From Flavobacterium gyeonganense (GTDB lineage Bacteria; Bacteroidota; Bacteroidia; Flavobacteriales; Flavobacteriaceae): a stretch of DNA of 64,000 nucleotides. Of the stretch, positions 8,251 through 20,057 are shown in pieces. The position numbers and the translations under genes are program-made. The DNA is taken from NCBI RefSeq assembly GCF_029625295.1, contig NZ_CP121112.1, positions 1,736,001 to 1,800,000 on the forward strand, in the 5' to 3' direction. Below the pieces are notes generated by a model, which worked only from the letters and a program-made list of their open reading frames with translations, was not told the DNA's origin and searched no databases. The first letter of the stretch is position 1. The number at the start of each line of letters is the position of its first letter.

Positions 8251-11200
8251 TTATTTTGAAATTAATATCATTGTTTTAATATCATCAAACTCAATTTCTG
8301 TGCCGTTTTCTAAAGCGTCAGCAAAAACTAGTTCGTCTGTTAATGTTTCAGATTTAATATAATCTGCGTTTTTTGAAACAGCTTCTTCTAAAATACTGTC
8401 TCTTTTTATTTGTACTTTGATCTTATCAGTAACTTCAAATCCTGAATCTTTACGGATATTCTGAATTCTGTTTACTAATTCTCTCGCGATACCTTCATTT
8501 TTTAATTCTTCAGAGATTGTGATATCAAGCGCAACTGTAATTCCGTTTGAATTTGCAACCAGCCATCCTTCAATATCCTGAGAGGTTATTTCGACGTCTT
8601 CTAATGATAAAGTTACACTATTTCCAGCAATAACAATATCTAACGTTCCTTCCTTATCTAAGTGATTGATTTGATCTGCAGAAAAAGACTGTATTTCTTT
8701 GGAAATCAATCCCATATCTTTTCCAAAACGTGGTCCTAATGCTTTAAAATTAGGCTTAATCTGTTTCACCAAAATACCTGAAGCATCGTCTAAAAGTTCT
8801 ATTTCTTTTACGTTTACTTCCGCCTTTACCAGGTCAGAAATAGCTAAAATTTCAGCGCACTGATTCTCGTCAAGTACCGGAATCATTACCTTTTGCAGAG
8901 GTTGACGAACTTTTATCATTTCTTTTTTACGTAGCGACAACACCAAAGATGAGATCGTTTGCGCCTTCTGCATTTTGCTTTCCAACGTTTTATTAACAAA
9001 GTTTTCGACAAATTTCGGGAATTCAGCCAAGTGAACACTGGCAAAATCCTCAGTTCCTGTCGAAGCAGTTAAATCTCTGTACAGTTTATCCATGAAAAAA
9101 GGAGCTACGGGAGCACTCAGTTTACTGATTGTAAGCAAACAAGTATAAAGCGTTTGGTAAGCTGCAATTTTATCTTTGGCATATTCACCTTTCCAGAAGC
9201 GACGACGGCACAAACGAACATACCAGTTACTTAGATTTTCCTGAACGAAATCAGAAATCGCTCTTGTTGCTTTTGTAGGCTCGTAATCTTCGTAGCATTC
9301 GTCAACAAATTTTATTAGCGTATGTAATTCAGAAATAATCCACTGATCGATTTCAGGTCTTTCGTTTAACGGAATTTCAGCCTCAGCATATTTAAATCCG
9401 TCGATGTTAGCATATAACGAAAAGAATGAATACGTATTGTAAAGCGTTCCAAAGAACTTACGGCGAACCTCAGCAATTCCTTCAATATCAAACTTCAGGT
9501 TATCCCACGGATTGGCATTCGAAATCATGTACCAACGTGTGGCATCAGGACCGTATTCTGCAATTGTTTCAAAAGGATCTGTAGCATTTCCTAGACGTTT
9601 AGACATTTTTTGTCCGTTTTTATCCAAAACCAAACCATTCGAAACAACATTTTTGTACGCTACTTTATCAAAAACCAAAGTTCCGATAGCATGTAACGTA
9701 TAAAACCATCCACGAGTCTGATCTACTCCTTCTGCAATGAAATTTGCAGGGAAGTCTTTATTACCATCAATTTTATCTTGGTTTTCGAAAGGATAATGCC
9801 ATTGTGCATAAGGCATTGCTCCAGAATCGAACCAAACATCAATTAAATCACTTTCGCGTTTCATTGGCTGGCCTGAAGCCGAAACCAAAGTAATTTGATC
9901 AACTACATTTTTGTGCAAATCAATTAAATCATAATTTGATTCAGACATGTTTCCGATTTCGAAACCTTTAAATGGGTTTTCCTTTTGAAAACCAGCTTCG
10001 ATAGATTTCTTGATCGCATTGTATAATTCTTCAACAGAACCAATAAGAACTTCTTCTTTTTTATCTTCAGTTCTCCAAATTGGCAACGGAATTCCCCAAT
10101 ATCTAGAACGAGATAAGTTCCAGTCGTTGGCATTTTTCAACCAGTTTCCAAAACGTCCTTCACCAGTAGATTTAGGTTTCCAGTTGATAGTTTCGTTCAG
10201 GTCGAACATTCTATCTTTTACATCGGTTACTTTGATAAACCATGAATCTAGAGGATAGTATAATAACGGCTCATCTGTTCTCCAGCTGTGTGGATAACTG
10301 TGCACGTATTTTTCAACTTTAAAAGCTTTGTTTTCTTCTTTCAGACGAATAGCGATTTCAACATCTACAGATTTCTCTGGAGCTTGTCCTGCATCGTAAT
10401 ATTCGTTTTTAACGTATTTCCCAGCCAAATCCCCAACATGTGAAGTGAATTTACCTTGCAAATCAACTAAAGGAACTGCAGTTCCGTTTTCGTCTAAAAC
10501 CAACATTGGCGGCACTTCTGGCTTAGCTTCTTTTGCTACTTTAGCATCATCTGCTCCAAAAGTTGGCGCCGTATGCACGATTCCTGTTCCATCTTCCGTT
10601 GTAACGAAATCTCCAGAAATTACTCTAAATGCATTTTCAGCATTTTGATATGGCAATACGTAAGGTAATAATTGCTCGTAACGGATTTCTACTAAATCTG
10701 CTCCTTTTGCTTCGGTTAAGATTTTGTATGGCAATTTTTTGTCGCCATTTTTAACATTGTCAAAATCAGCGTCGTCTTCACTTACGAAATATCCTTTTCC
10801 GAATTGTTTTCCAACTAAGTTTTTAGCCAAAACAACATTGATTGGCTCAAAAGTATATTGATTGAAAGTTTTAACTAAAACATAATCGATTTTTGGTCCA
10901 ACTGTTAAAGCGGTATTCGACGGAAGTGTCCAAGGAGTTGTCGTCCAGGCTAAAATGTGGATATCTCCAAAACCTTGTAAAAATGAAGGTAATGTTTCTG
11001 GCAATGTTTTAAACTGAGCAACAATTGTAGTATCTGTAACATCACGGTAAGCTCCCGGCTGGTTTACTTCGTGAGAAGACAATCCAGTTCCTGCTTTTGG
11101 AGAATACGGCTGAATCGTGTAACCTTTGTATAGCAAACCTTTATCATAGATTTGTTTCAAAAGCCACCAAACAGATTCCATATATTTTGGTTTATAAGTC

Positions 11201-11651
11201 ACATACGGATCTTCCATATCAACCCAATACCCCATTTTTTCGGTCAAATCATTCCATACGTCGGTATAACGCATCACGGTTTTTTTACACGCTTCGTTAT
11301 ATTCTTCGATCGAAATCGTTTTGCCAATATCTTCTTTTGTAATTCCTAATTCTTTTTCAGTACCCAATTCTACAGGTAAACCGTGAGTATCCCATCCGGC
11401 TTTTCTTTTTACCTGAAAACCTTTTTGAGTTTTATATCTGCAAAAATATCTTTAATCGCACGTGCCATCACGTGGTGAATTCCCGGTAATCCGTTTGCTG
11501 AAGGTGGACCTTCAAAAAATACGTAAGGTTCTGCACCTTCGCGAGTCGTTACACTCTTTTCAAATATATTTTCTTTCTTCCAAAAATCAAGAACTTCTGA
11601 TGCTACCGTTGGTAAGTCAAGTCCTTTGTATTCAGTAAATTTTGTGCTCAT
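8251..11651 (-). CDS. ileS: Isoleucyl-tRNA synthetase, interrupted by a one-base frameshift
   Basis: Charges tRNA-Ile. The first 70 codons (from 11651) hold the HIGH region GPPSANGLPGIHHV. They then run out of frame at the A5 run at 11442-11446 (T5 in the sense strand). Adding one T restores IKDIFCRYKTQKGFQVKRK and joins the long second part, which carries the editing domain, the class I signature KMSKRLGNA and the anticodon-binding domain. The restored gene is 1134 codons, the usual size for Bacteroidota IleS. No second ileS is in view. The gene is essential, so a consensus error is the likely cause. Confidence 0.93.
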
Positions 11652-11675
11652 TTTATCCTTTTCTTAAACGAGGTG

Positions 11676-11709
11676 CGAAAGTAAGGAATTTTGAATTATT
11701 GTCCATCAA
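11676..11709 (-). promoter_or_regulatory. Probable ileS promoter
   Basis: On the minus strand TTG (11709-11707), 23 nt, then TACTTTCG (11683-11676), one base off TAnnTTTG, 25 bases before the ileS ATG. Confidence 0.5.
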
Positions 11710-11754
11710 TTTCTTGAAATTTCACACTTTTATCTAGAGATAATGGGGCAAAAA

Positions 11755-11825
11755 CAAAAAGAATTGATTACTTTCTGGTACCTGTCTCAAAAATCTGAGT
11801 TAATAAGCAGAAAGCAATCAATTCT
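11755..11825 (-). terminator. Terminator-like long inverted repeat
   Basis: An 18-bp inverted repeat with one mismatch (11760-11777 with 11808-11825) and a 30-nt loop lies 32 bases past the stop of the exported protein at 11857. T-rich sequence follows on the minus strand. The rest of the gap to ileS (11684-11754) shows nothing else I can name. Confidence 0.6.
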
Positions 11826-11856
11826 ATGTTATTCTTTTTTAAAGAAATTTATAGTA

Positions 11857-13776
11857 CTATTTAAATCCTCCAAAATATACTTCTTTCATAAAGATTCTGT
11901 TTCCAAAAACTGGGTTTACTTCTATTTTTTCGCGTACCTCCTGATATAATGTTTCGCCATTAAAGTCTTCTATTTCATAATTAATCTTATGCGGAATTTT
12001 TCCTGAATTTAATGCTGCAACCGGACGATAATCCCCAAAAAGTTTTCTTTCGAAGAAACTCTTATTTCCGTTATCAAATTCTGTTTTTTCTGTTGAAACT
12101 ATATTGAAGTTTTCTTTATCAATAAAAACATGATAATCGGTTTTTGGAATTGTTCTGTTTCCTGTACTTAACGTTTTTTCAAAATAATTTAAATGATAAC
12201 ATAATCTTCCTTCATACATTTCATCTTCCAAAACTTCAAAATTATTCCACAAATCGAGTCTTAAATCAGAAATAAAGTTTACTAAATCAGCATTTTTAGA
12301 TAAGTTATTATGATCGTAAGAAGTAAGTTTTGCCCATTTTGCATTTACCCCGCTTTCACGGTCATCATGGCTCCAGGCTTCAGCTCCATTCATTATTTCA
12401 TAATAGCTTTCAGGCATTTTTTTTCTCAAAAGATAATTGAAATTTGTCGCCCATTTTTCTTCTGTCTGAGGCACTTTATTTCCTTCAATAGTAAGTTTAG
12501 AAAAAAGATGTGCTTTTTCAATTTTCTTCAAAGCATCACTTCCTCCCAGACTGGCAATTACTTTTGCTAACAATTTAGCATTAAGCTGATACGGAATAGA
12601 ATCGAGCATATTATTCCTTTGGATTTTGGCTTTTTCCAGTTTTGCTTCACGGTTGGCTTTTTCAGTTTCCCATTCTGCTTCCTGCTGCTCTATTTTTTCA
12701 AAAAAGGCTAATCGCTTTTCTTCTTTTTCTTCTGCTATTTTGAGACCCAATTTTTTAAGATCTGCAAAACGTGTAGTATGGCTTCTTATTTTTTTATCGG
12801 CAAAATAGCCTTTATTTACCTTTTTTACGATTGAAGATCCTCTGGAATCCTGTTTATCATTTTCAATAAGCAAATTGGCATACATTAATGCTTTTTCTTT
12901 ATTTTCAAGTAAAAAATAAGTTTCGGCTAAATTGTTGGTTACTATAAACCGGATGTTTTCGTTTGCAGGTGAAGGCGGATATTTCACCAATAAACTTTCC
13001 AGATATTGCAAATGCGGCAATAAAGGCTTTTCGTCTAAACCTTTTTCAAGGGTTACTTTTTCCATCTGAGCCGTAATTTCATTTTCAAATGCCAGCATTT
13101 GATTGTATTCAGAATGTCCTTTTGAAGTTACAAATTCAAATTTTATTTTAGATTCGCCTGTAGCATACTTTAATTTGTAATTAAGATAGTTTTGTATTGT
13201 GCCCACAGAACTGTAAATCATTGCATCCAATCCTAACTCTTCAGCAGTGTAATTGCCATTTTTCTCTGCCTCGGCAACTTTTTTATTATTTGTAATTACT
13301 GCATCCCTCAATTTATCTTTTTGAGAACTAACACCAATTGTATAAGATTCTACAGTATTAAAATCCTCCGACAATAGAAGTTTATCAGCACATTTTGCTT
13401 CTACTTTTATCTTTACACTATAATTAGAAAATGCAAAAAACTCCCACGTATTCTTCTTTTTTATCAAATGTACTATCGATTTTTGTTGCCTGATATTGTG
13501 GCAATTCAATAGTTAAATAAATTCGTAGCTTTCCATTTGCAGGATCTTTTATAAATCCTTCAATATTAAAATAATTTTTCTTTAAGATAGGCTCTTCTTG
13601 TATTAACCTCTTATCAACCTGATAAAAAGTGGTTTGAGTTAATGTATTATCAAGAACAGGAAACTCTGAATATTCAATTACAGGTATATAAAACTTCTTT
13701 TTTTGGAGTTTATCTTTTCTTGTGCCTGAATTGCACCAATTAGAAATAACGCGATTAAGAGTATTATTTTTTTCAT
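11857..13776 (-). CDS. Exported protein of unknown function, two compensating frameshifts
   Basis: I do not recognise a named family. Start is MKKIILLIALFLIGAIQAQ at 13776, a clear signal peptide. Frame is lost at the T4 run at 13715-13718; one extra base restores QEKDKLQKKKFYIPVIEYSE. It is lost again near 13435-13460, where one base too many (or two too few) returns the reading to the original frame at AFSNYSVKIKVEAK. The repaired protein is about 639 aa. The middle (about 270-330) is Lys/Glu-rich and helical. The C-terminal 250 residues look like a LolA-type or outer-membrane-lipoprotein-sorting fold, by pattern only. The stop is intact. Confidence 0.7.
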
Positions 13777-13780
13777 AGGC

Positions 13781-13816
13781 AAAAAAAAGCCACCAGAATT
13801 ATCTTCTGATGGCTTT
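13781..13816 (-). terminator. Terminator of the beta-propeller gene
   Basis: A 12-bp stem with one G-T pair (13786-13797 with 13805-13816) and a 7-nt loop, then T8 on the minus strand. It ends only 5 bases before the next ATG (13776), so the downstream gene's leader overlaps the hairpin if the two are co-transcribed. Confidence 0.8.
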
Positions 13817-13831
13817 AAAGGTTTTCTGTTA

Positions 13832-15724
13832 TTATTTTTTATTAAAGATCTGAATAGACTTATCAGAAACATAAAAGATATTCTGAGTTGCCGGATCAAT
13901 TTCATATACTGGTTTGTTATTGTTGAAAATAATTTTATCAACCTCTACTCCATCTGATTTGCTCACTTTAACCAAAACTTTTTCTCCAGTATCTGCTTTT
14001 GCAAAAATATAAGAGAAATCTCTGTTTTGTTTCATCGCATTAAAACGGGAATTAAATTTAGCTGCTACCATGCCAAGAGCTGCTGATCCTGCTGCATAAG
14101 CTTTTGCCTGATCCTGGTTAGTCTTATCTTCCTTTTTTATAACTGTGGATCTCATCTTTCCTGAAGAATCACGGTATGTCATTGTTAATTCAGCTCCTTT
14201 GATATCGCTTACTGCTGAACCTATACCCATACCAATGCTTCCTGCAATAGCAGCACTTTTAATAAGACGTCTTGTTCCTTCACCTGGCTGTGTATAAGTA
14301 TGGTGGTATTTAATTGTTCCGTCTACATTTACCCCCATTACTTCAACTGGTCCAGAAAGTACAACTCCCCAAGGAAACTGCTCTATACTGTTTAATTCTT
14401 TTTCTTTTTTGATATTTACTTTTGCGAAAGGCTCTGGTTTATCGCTAATACTTGGATCAAACTTGTATAATTTTTCGTCGTTATAAACTACGTAAGAATT
14501 TGTAGCTTCATCATAAGCAGGTAATACCGGACGATTTTTATCAAAATTAATATTACGCTTCCAAAGTTTAATTCCTGATTTGTAATCAACCATATTTCCG
14601 TAAGTACCTGTCAGGTACATTACTTTTTCACCTACTTTTCCTAAATAATAAATTGGATCTTCTTTGTCGTCAGAAATTTCGATGAATTTTTTCCAAAGTT
14701 TTTCACCGTCTTTGTTGATTAGCATCATTTCGTTTTCAGCTACATATAAGAAATCCTGATCGATTGGGATAACTCTTTTTAAACCGTCTCCACGAGCATC
14801 TTTTTTCCATATTTTTTCACCTGAAGTTAAATCATAAAAATTAAAACCGCTGTAGTGAGCTACTAAGATTTTTGTTCCCCAGTCTTCCAGATAAACCACT
14901 CTTTTTGTTTTGATAGATTCTTTCCAGATACTTTTTCCTGTTTCAGTATTCAATACATTCAAATATTGTTTTGTAGAAAAAGTTCCTGCATTATTAACTA
15001 CAACAATATTTTTATCATTTTGAGTTAAAAAGAACTTTGAATAATCTTCTTCACCTTTCCAGTTTAATTTCCCTGAGTTTCTGTCGAAAGAATATAATTT
15101 TCCGTACAACAAATAGTAAATAACTGATCCGTGTACTGTCGCAATATTTGTGTTTGCAGATTCTTTGAAGGAAAAACTAAATAATGATTTTGCTTTATCT
15201 ACTGTAGTATTCCATTTCAATTCTCCTGTTTTCATATCCAATAAAGCGATTGCCATGTCACCGTCTTTTTTCAAAGTAAGCAGATATTCGTCTGTTTCAG
15301 GAATAAAATCTGACTGCGTTACCCAGAACGATTCTTTAGATGAATTGTAAACTACTTTCCCGCTATCGGTATTAATAATTAAATATTTGCTATTGATATA
15401 AGCTTCAACGTATGGACTTCCCGGAACACTGGTTAAATCGCTTTTCTCCTTAAAAATTTTTCCAAAATCAGGATCTGTCAAAATATCTCCTGCTGAAGTA
15501 GTTCCAAAATCATCTTTAGTCAGGGTCCAGACAATTTTTTTTGTTTCCGGATCTAAACCTTTTATGGTTCCGCCTTCCTTAAATACAACAACACCGGTAA
15601 TTTCGTTTTGCACTAAATCCTGAACGGCATTTTCTGTTGTAACAATTTCATCATACTTCCTTTGAGAAACAGCAGAAATCGAAACAGCCAGAAGTAAAAT
15701 AATTGAAAAAGTAATTCTCTTCAT
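13832..15724 (-). CDS. Exported PQQ-like beta-propeller protein
   Basis: Signal peptide MKRITFSIILLLAVSISAVS, then repeated propeller blades of the PQQ/YfgL type, e.g. GLDPETKKIVWTLT, DMKTGELKWNTTV, SFDRNSGKLNWKGE, NTETGKSIWKESI, DLTSGEKIWKKD. These run to about residue 420. A glycine-rich segment AAIAGSIGMGIGSAVSD (about 495-510) resembles a glycine zipper. Role unknown; such propellers often scaffold envelope proteins. 630 aa. Its own terminator follows. It is not a quinoprotein dehydrogenase: the catalytic motifs are absent. Confidence 0.8.
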   Translation of the reverse strand: MKRITFSIILLLAVSISAVSQRKYDEIVTTENAVQDLVQNEITGVVVFKEGGTIKGLDPETKKIVWTLTKDDFGTTSAGDILTDPDFGKIFKEKSDLTSVPGSPYVEAYINSKYLIINTDSGKVVYNSSKESFWVTQSDFIPETDEYLLTLKKDGDMAIALLDMKTGELKWNTTVDKAKSLFSFSFKESANTNIATVHGSVIYYLLYGKLYSFDRNSGKLNWKGEEDYSKFFLTQNDKNIVVVNNAGTFSTKQYLNVLNTETGKSIWKESIKTKRVVYLEDWGTKILVAHYSGFNFYDLTSGEKIWKKDARGDGLKRVIPIDQDFLYVAENEMMLINKDGEKLWKKFIEISDDKEDPIYYLGKVGEKVMYLTGTYGNMVDYKSGIKLWKRNINFDKNRPVLPAYDEATNSYVVYNDEKLYKFDPSISDKPEPFAKVNIKKEKELNSIEQFPWGVVLSGPVEVMGVNVDGTIKYHHTYTQPGEGTRRLIKSAAIAGSIGMGIGSAVSDIKGAELTMTYRDSSGKMRSTVIKKEDKTNQDQAKAYAAGSAALGMVAAKFNSRFNAMKQNRDFSYIFAKADTGEKVLVKVSKSDGVEVDKIIFNNNKPVYEIDPATQNIFYVSDKSIQIFNKK

Positions 15725-15808
15725 AGTAGATTTTTTTAATTAATGAATAGATATGTGGCAATTATGATTGAAATAATTGTCTGCGAATATATACAAATTA
15801 AACTTTAT

Positions 15809-16522
15809 TTAAGAAAATATTTCTTTCAAAACCTCAAGTGATTTAGGTTTTTTGAAACCATCTAAATGAAGGCTGTAATAATCAATCAGAATCTTTAGCA
15901 GTATTTGCCTTTCTATCACGTGAAAGGTTTTCTGATCATTATCAAATTTTAAACTCAGTAGTTTTTTTAACAAATCTGTTTCGTGTTCTGTCAAAGAATT
16001 TGATCTGCGAAGAAGTGTAAAAACACCGTCATTTATTTCAAAATAGGGCAAATCAAGTTCTGAAATATCAGGATAAAAACCCAAATATTTTGTAGTTTCC
16101 AACATTAAAATTAAATGAAAATTAGAAATTTCATCGTGATGGTCGAGCCATGTGAGCGCCGTTTCTAAAAACACAAACAATGATTCATTCTTTTCTTCTT
16201 CCTGTATTGAATAATGCAGTATTTCAGACAAAAACATCACCATGGTACTTTTTACAAGATCTGTATGAATAGTCTGAAAAGGAACGGCTATTTTGATTTC
16301 TTTAAAGTTTTCCAGACTGCCTTTATTTTTATGTACTGCTTCTATTTCTAGAATAGACAGAGGCTGAAAATAAGCAATTTTCTGGCTTGCTTTCCGACTT
16401 GAAAAAGCGTCACGCACAAAATAAGATTTCAGTCCGTTTGAAAGTGTAAAGCATTTTACGATCAGGCTTTTTTCCTGAAATTTTAACGATGAGATTACGA
16501 TTGCTTTGGTTTTAACCAGCAT
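15809..16522 (-). CDS. recO: DNA repair protein RecO
   Basis: RecFOR recombination mediator that helps load RecA on SSB-coated DNA. The N-terminal OB-fold shows MLVKTKAIVISSLKFQEKSL and GLKSYFVRDAFSSRK. The helical C-terminal domain is typical for Bacteroidota, where the zinc-finger cysteines are missing. 237 aa, normal length. In many Flavobacteriaceae recO lies next to porZ; here an acyltransferase gene separates them. Confidence 0.9.
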   Translation of the reverse strand: MLVKTKAIVISSLKFQEKSLIVKCFTLSNGLKSYFVRDAFSSRKASQKIAYFQPLSILEIEAVHKNKGSLENFKEIKIAVPFQTIHTDLVKSTMVMFLSEILHYSIQEEEKNESLFVFLETALTWLDHHDEISNFHLILMLETTKYLGFYPDISELDLPYFEINDGVFTLLRRSNSLTEHETDLLKKLLSLKFDNDQKTFHVIERQILLKILIDYYSLHLDGFKKPKSLEVLKEIFS

Positions 16523-16574
16523 ATATTAAATATTCAAATAGCGTTAAAATTCAAATTAGCCATGTCAAAAATTA

Positions 16575-17633
16575 TTATTTCCTTAGTTTTTTCTTCAAAT
16601 TTAAAAAATAACTTTCGAAATATCTATATGACAAATTTGCTGTTAAAACTGTAAAAGTAAAAACTAAAAAATTAAAAATAATTATTGAGCAAAAGCTTGA
16701 TATTTTTAAGTGAAAATTAAATTTTAAAAAAACTAATCCTACAATTTGCATCATTATAGCATGATACATGTATATACCATATGATATTTTGCCCAAATGA
16801 TTCAATACTTTACTTTCCAATATCAGGATTGGTTTTTCCACTAATTGGCAAATCGTCAATCCGAATAATACCATACTAAAAAAATGATAAGCCCAATTAC
16901 TTAAATTGTCTTTAAAGATAGATGTTGTAAAATATACCGCAAGAGTTATAAAAATAAAATATCTGATTTTTTGAATCCTTATCTTTTCATTAAACAATAA
17001 GACTGAACACATCCCACTAAAAGAAAAATAAAAAAATAGCATTTTATAGCTTTTTAAAAAATCAACAAAACCTGAAAAATACAGCCAGAAATATAAAACT
17101 GTAAAAAATAACAAGGACCTCACAATATTTTTTAATGGCAATACAAAAATTAATGGCGCTATTAGCAGATAAAACTGTTCTTCTATTGCTATTGACCATA
17201 ATATTTCTATTATCCCTCCCGGTTTATATGAAGCAAAAATATTTGAAAAAAAAGTGGCTGATAAAAAAACACCATGTAACAAATCATAATTATTTTGAAA
17301 ATTAAATCCAAACCATGACAAAATAACCCTGTAATATAGTAATCCAAAAATTAATATTAAATAGTACAATGGAAAAATCCTTAAAATCCTTCTTAAAAAA
17401 AAGTGCTGTAAATTAATTGAATTAAAAATTAACTTCTCAACATATAATTGTCTTATAATTAAAAAACCACTTAATGAAAAAAACATAAAAACAGCTTCTT
17501 CTCCTTTATCAAAAATGGAAAAATTATCATAAGAAGTAAAACCTCTGTTTTTACTAAATTGAAACGTGTGGAAAAGCACAACCAACGATGCCAAAATAAA
17601 TCTTAATGAAGTTAAATTTGGTAATCTTTTCAT
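16575..17633 (-). CDS. Acyltransferase-3 family membrane protein (OafA/YrhL-like)
   Basis: Integral membrane O-acyltransferase, probably adding acetyl groups to a surface polysaccharide or LPS. The N-terminal motif LTSLRFILASLVVLFHTFQF holds the active His. About ten hydrophobic segments follow; SIAIEEQFYLLIAPLIFVL is the second family hallmark, and LGKISYGIYMYHAIMM is the usual C-terminal motif. 352 aa with no SGNH domain. The stretch is more AT-rich than its neighbours, with many AAA/TTT codons. It sits between recO and porZ, so it may have been acquired; its substrate cannot be told from sequence. Confidence 0.88.
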   Translation of the reverse strand: MKRLPNLTSLRFILASLVVLFHTFQFSKNRGFTSYDNFSIFDKGEEAVFMFFSLSGFLIIRQLYVEKLIFNSINLQHFFLRRILRIFPLYYLILIFGLLYYRVILSWFGFNFQNNYDLLHGVFLSATFFSNIFASYKPGGIIEILWSIAIEEQFYLLIAPLIFVLPLKNIVRSLLFFTVLYFWLYFSGFVDFLKSYKMLFFYFSFSGMCSVLLFNEKIRIQKIRYFIFITLAVYFTTSIFKDNLSNWAYHFFSMVLFGLTICQLVEKPILILESKVLNHLGKISYGIYMYHAIMMQIVGLVFLKFNFHLKISSFCSIIIFNFLVFTFTVLTANLSYRYFESYFLNLKKKLRK

Positions 17634-17667
17634 ATTGAACCTAAATCATTTATGAATCACAATCAAA

Positions 17668-19948
17668 TCATCTTACAATCATAACTTTCTTAACTTTTGT
17701 TTCAGCACCATCTTTTGAAGAGATAAAAATCATATAAACTCCTGATGCTACTTTATAACGACCAAAAGCAGTTGTATCCCATTCTATTGTTCCTCCTTCT
17801 GATATTGCCTCATAAACTAAATTTCCTTCTACATCAGTTATTTTAACATTAGCCTTATCTATTAATCCGGCTACTTTAATCGTTCCCGTATATGATGGTC
17901 GTACTGGATTTGGGTATACATATACATTATTTAAATTATCGGCTGCTTCTGTTGCTACCCCTTTAAAAGAAATCATTCCTTTATTAGTCGCAATAAAAAC
18001 CTCACCAGTTGTATCATTGATTTTGATATCGTTTATAGTATTAGCTGGTAAGGGCGAATTGTTTATAGTAAAATGATATTTTGTTTCCTGGCCATTTGGC
18101 GATACCATAAAAACACCTGAATCTACAGTCCCTATCCATTTATTATTAGCTCCATCAACGGCAATTGAAGTGATAAATTGTTCATATAATAATTCCTGAG
18201 CTAAATTATCCTCCATAATAATAATTGGATTTGCTTTTAATTGATTTTCGGATTGAAAACTACCTACATTTGTCAAAATGCGAAGTCCTTTTGTCGTTCC
18301 GATCCAAAGTTGATTTTTCGTATCAATTGCTAGCGCTCTGACATCAGCAACTGGCAAATTTCCAACATCGTTACCCGCTGTCATTTTCTTAAACGTATTT
18401 GTTGTTTCGTTAAAACCAACTACTCCATCTCTATTTGTTGCTATCCATTTTATATTATTTTTATCAACCACAATATCAGCATAACTTACATCTTCAGCTG
18501 TCATAAGAATACTTGTCATAGAATAACTTTGCCATTGTCCGTTTGTTTTTAAGACTTTCAATCCATTTTTTATTCTACTATTAGTTACCCAAAGATTCCC
18601 TGTTTGATCAAACGCGGTTTCATTAATACGAATATCAATATAAGTCGGCCCTCCTGCTGTCAGACTTTCTAAACCGCTATTTTTTTCATTATATAAAACA
18701 GTTGGAATATCATTTTCGATTTTTAACAATCCTGAGAAAAAAGAACTTGCAAAAACCTCATTTGTATTTTTTGGGTTTACAATTATTCTGGTTATTGACT
18801 GTGCGTTTAAGACACTGGCATATGGAATATTTAACCAACCAGACGAACTATATTTACTAATACCATAACTATCTAAAGAATATGGATTATAAAACAAATC
18901 GTAATCGCCATATACAGCCCAAGTTTGATTTGAAGCAGCATAAATTGAAAAAATGTTATTTTTTGAAGGTCCATCTGGTGTTTTATTTTCGAAAACTGTT
19001 GAAACTGAAAGGGAAGAACTAAACAAACCATTTTCTCTAGTGCCAATATAAATAAAATCATCAATAGCAGTTGTACAACTAAAATTCAAACTTGCATCTA
19101 AAACCTGAGTATTCAAAATCTGACGGTTTAGAACCATTTGATTCGTATAAACATAAATCGAAGCTGGTGTCGTAACAAACAATTGATGATTAATAGCCCT
19201 CATATCTGTCGCCGATTGAGGCAGCTGTAAAAATCCAATAAAAGAAGTTGAATTATATCTATGAATATATCCACCAGTATTAATTGCAATCAGTTCCGCA
19301 TCCAGAGTTTCTATGCTGGACCAATCACCTGAGTTAACAACTGTCCACTGCTTATAATCAACTAAATTAGGATTATTGTTGTCTGCCCTTCTTATTCCAT
19401 CTGAAGTAGCCGCATAAATAAAACCATTAAAAAAAGTAGTTTGTTTTACACTGATTTCTGCACCCGCATCCCCAATAAAATAAGTATCTCTAAATTTTGA
19501 AGTTGCCAAATTAAACTGTACAATTCCGAAATCACAGGAAACATAAATCAATCCGTTATGCTCCATAAAATGATTGATTTTTTTTAAATTAGATGGTAGC
19601 TGTTTATTAATTATATCTACAACTTTTAACATGCTTCCATCTTTTTCATTTACGACAATTATCAAACCGTTTTCATAGCCTATAATTGTTTTTTTAAAGC
19701 TTCGCTGTAATGTATTGAAGATATAGTCTGTCCTGAAAGCCCATCAATGGTAGTCGTGGTTTTAAGAACATTTGACGTTAAGTTTTTTGAAAACAAAGCA
19801 TTTTCTGAGGCAGCAATAATAGCTGTTGAACTTACAGAAATATCTTTAATAATATTATACGAAAAATAGCCCTGCCAGGATAATGCTCCCTGAGAAAAAC
19901 AATTTTGAACAATTAAAAGAAACAGAATATAAAGAAACTTTTTTTCAT
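17668..19948 (-). CDS. porZ: PorZ-like type IX secretion protein, two frameshifts
   Basis: T9SS attachment-complex component with two beta-propellers and a C-terminal sorting-type domain. Start taken at 19948. One missing base in the T7 run at 19939-19945 restores the signal peptide KKKFLYILFLLIVQNCFSQG and ALSWQGYFSYNIIKDISVSS, typical of the PorZ N-terminus. A second missing base at the T7 run 19689-19695 restores SEALKKTIIGYENGLIIVV. The repaired protein is 760 aa. Propeller motifs such as NKWIGTVDSGVFMVS and LWIGTTKGLRILTN follow. The end, VYVYPNPVRPSYTGTI ... KVKKVMIVR, is a type A sorting domain. Closeness to recO supports the call. Alternative: another two-component-regulator-propeller T9SS cargo. 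Confidence 0.78.
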
Positions 19949-20057
19949 TTGCTTGAAAGATTCAGATTGACAAATATACTACAAACGAAAGTATTTGATT
20001 TTTGTTCTTTTTTAAAATTCTATTTTAAACATATCAGAAGCTTTTTAAAACTAAGAA

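Noticed and set aside
10010..10258. Plus-strand reading frames inside ileS, the helicase gene and other long minus-strand genes
   Set aside because: They are antisense shadows with no family features, no promoter and no signal peptide.
13832..15724. Quinoprotein dehydrogenase
   Set aside because: Only propeller blades are visible; no PQQ-site disulfide or catalytic Asp/Glu pattern.
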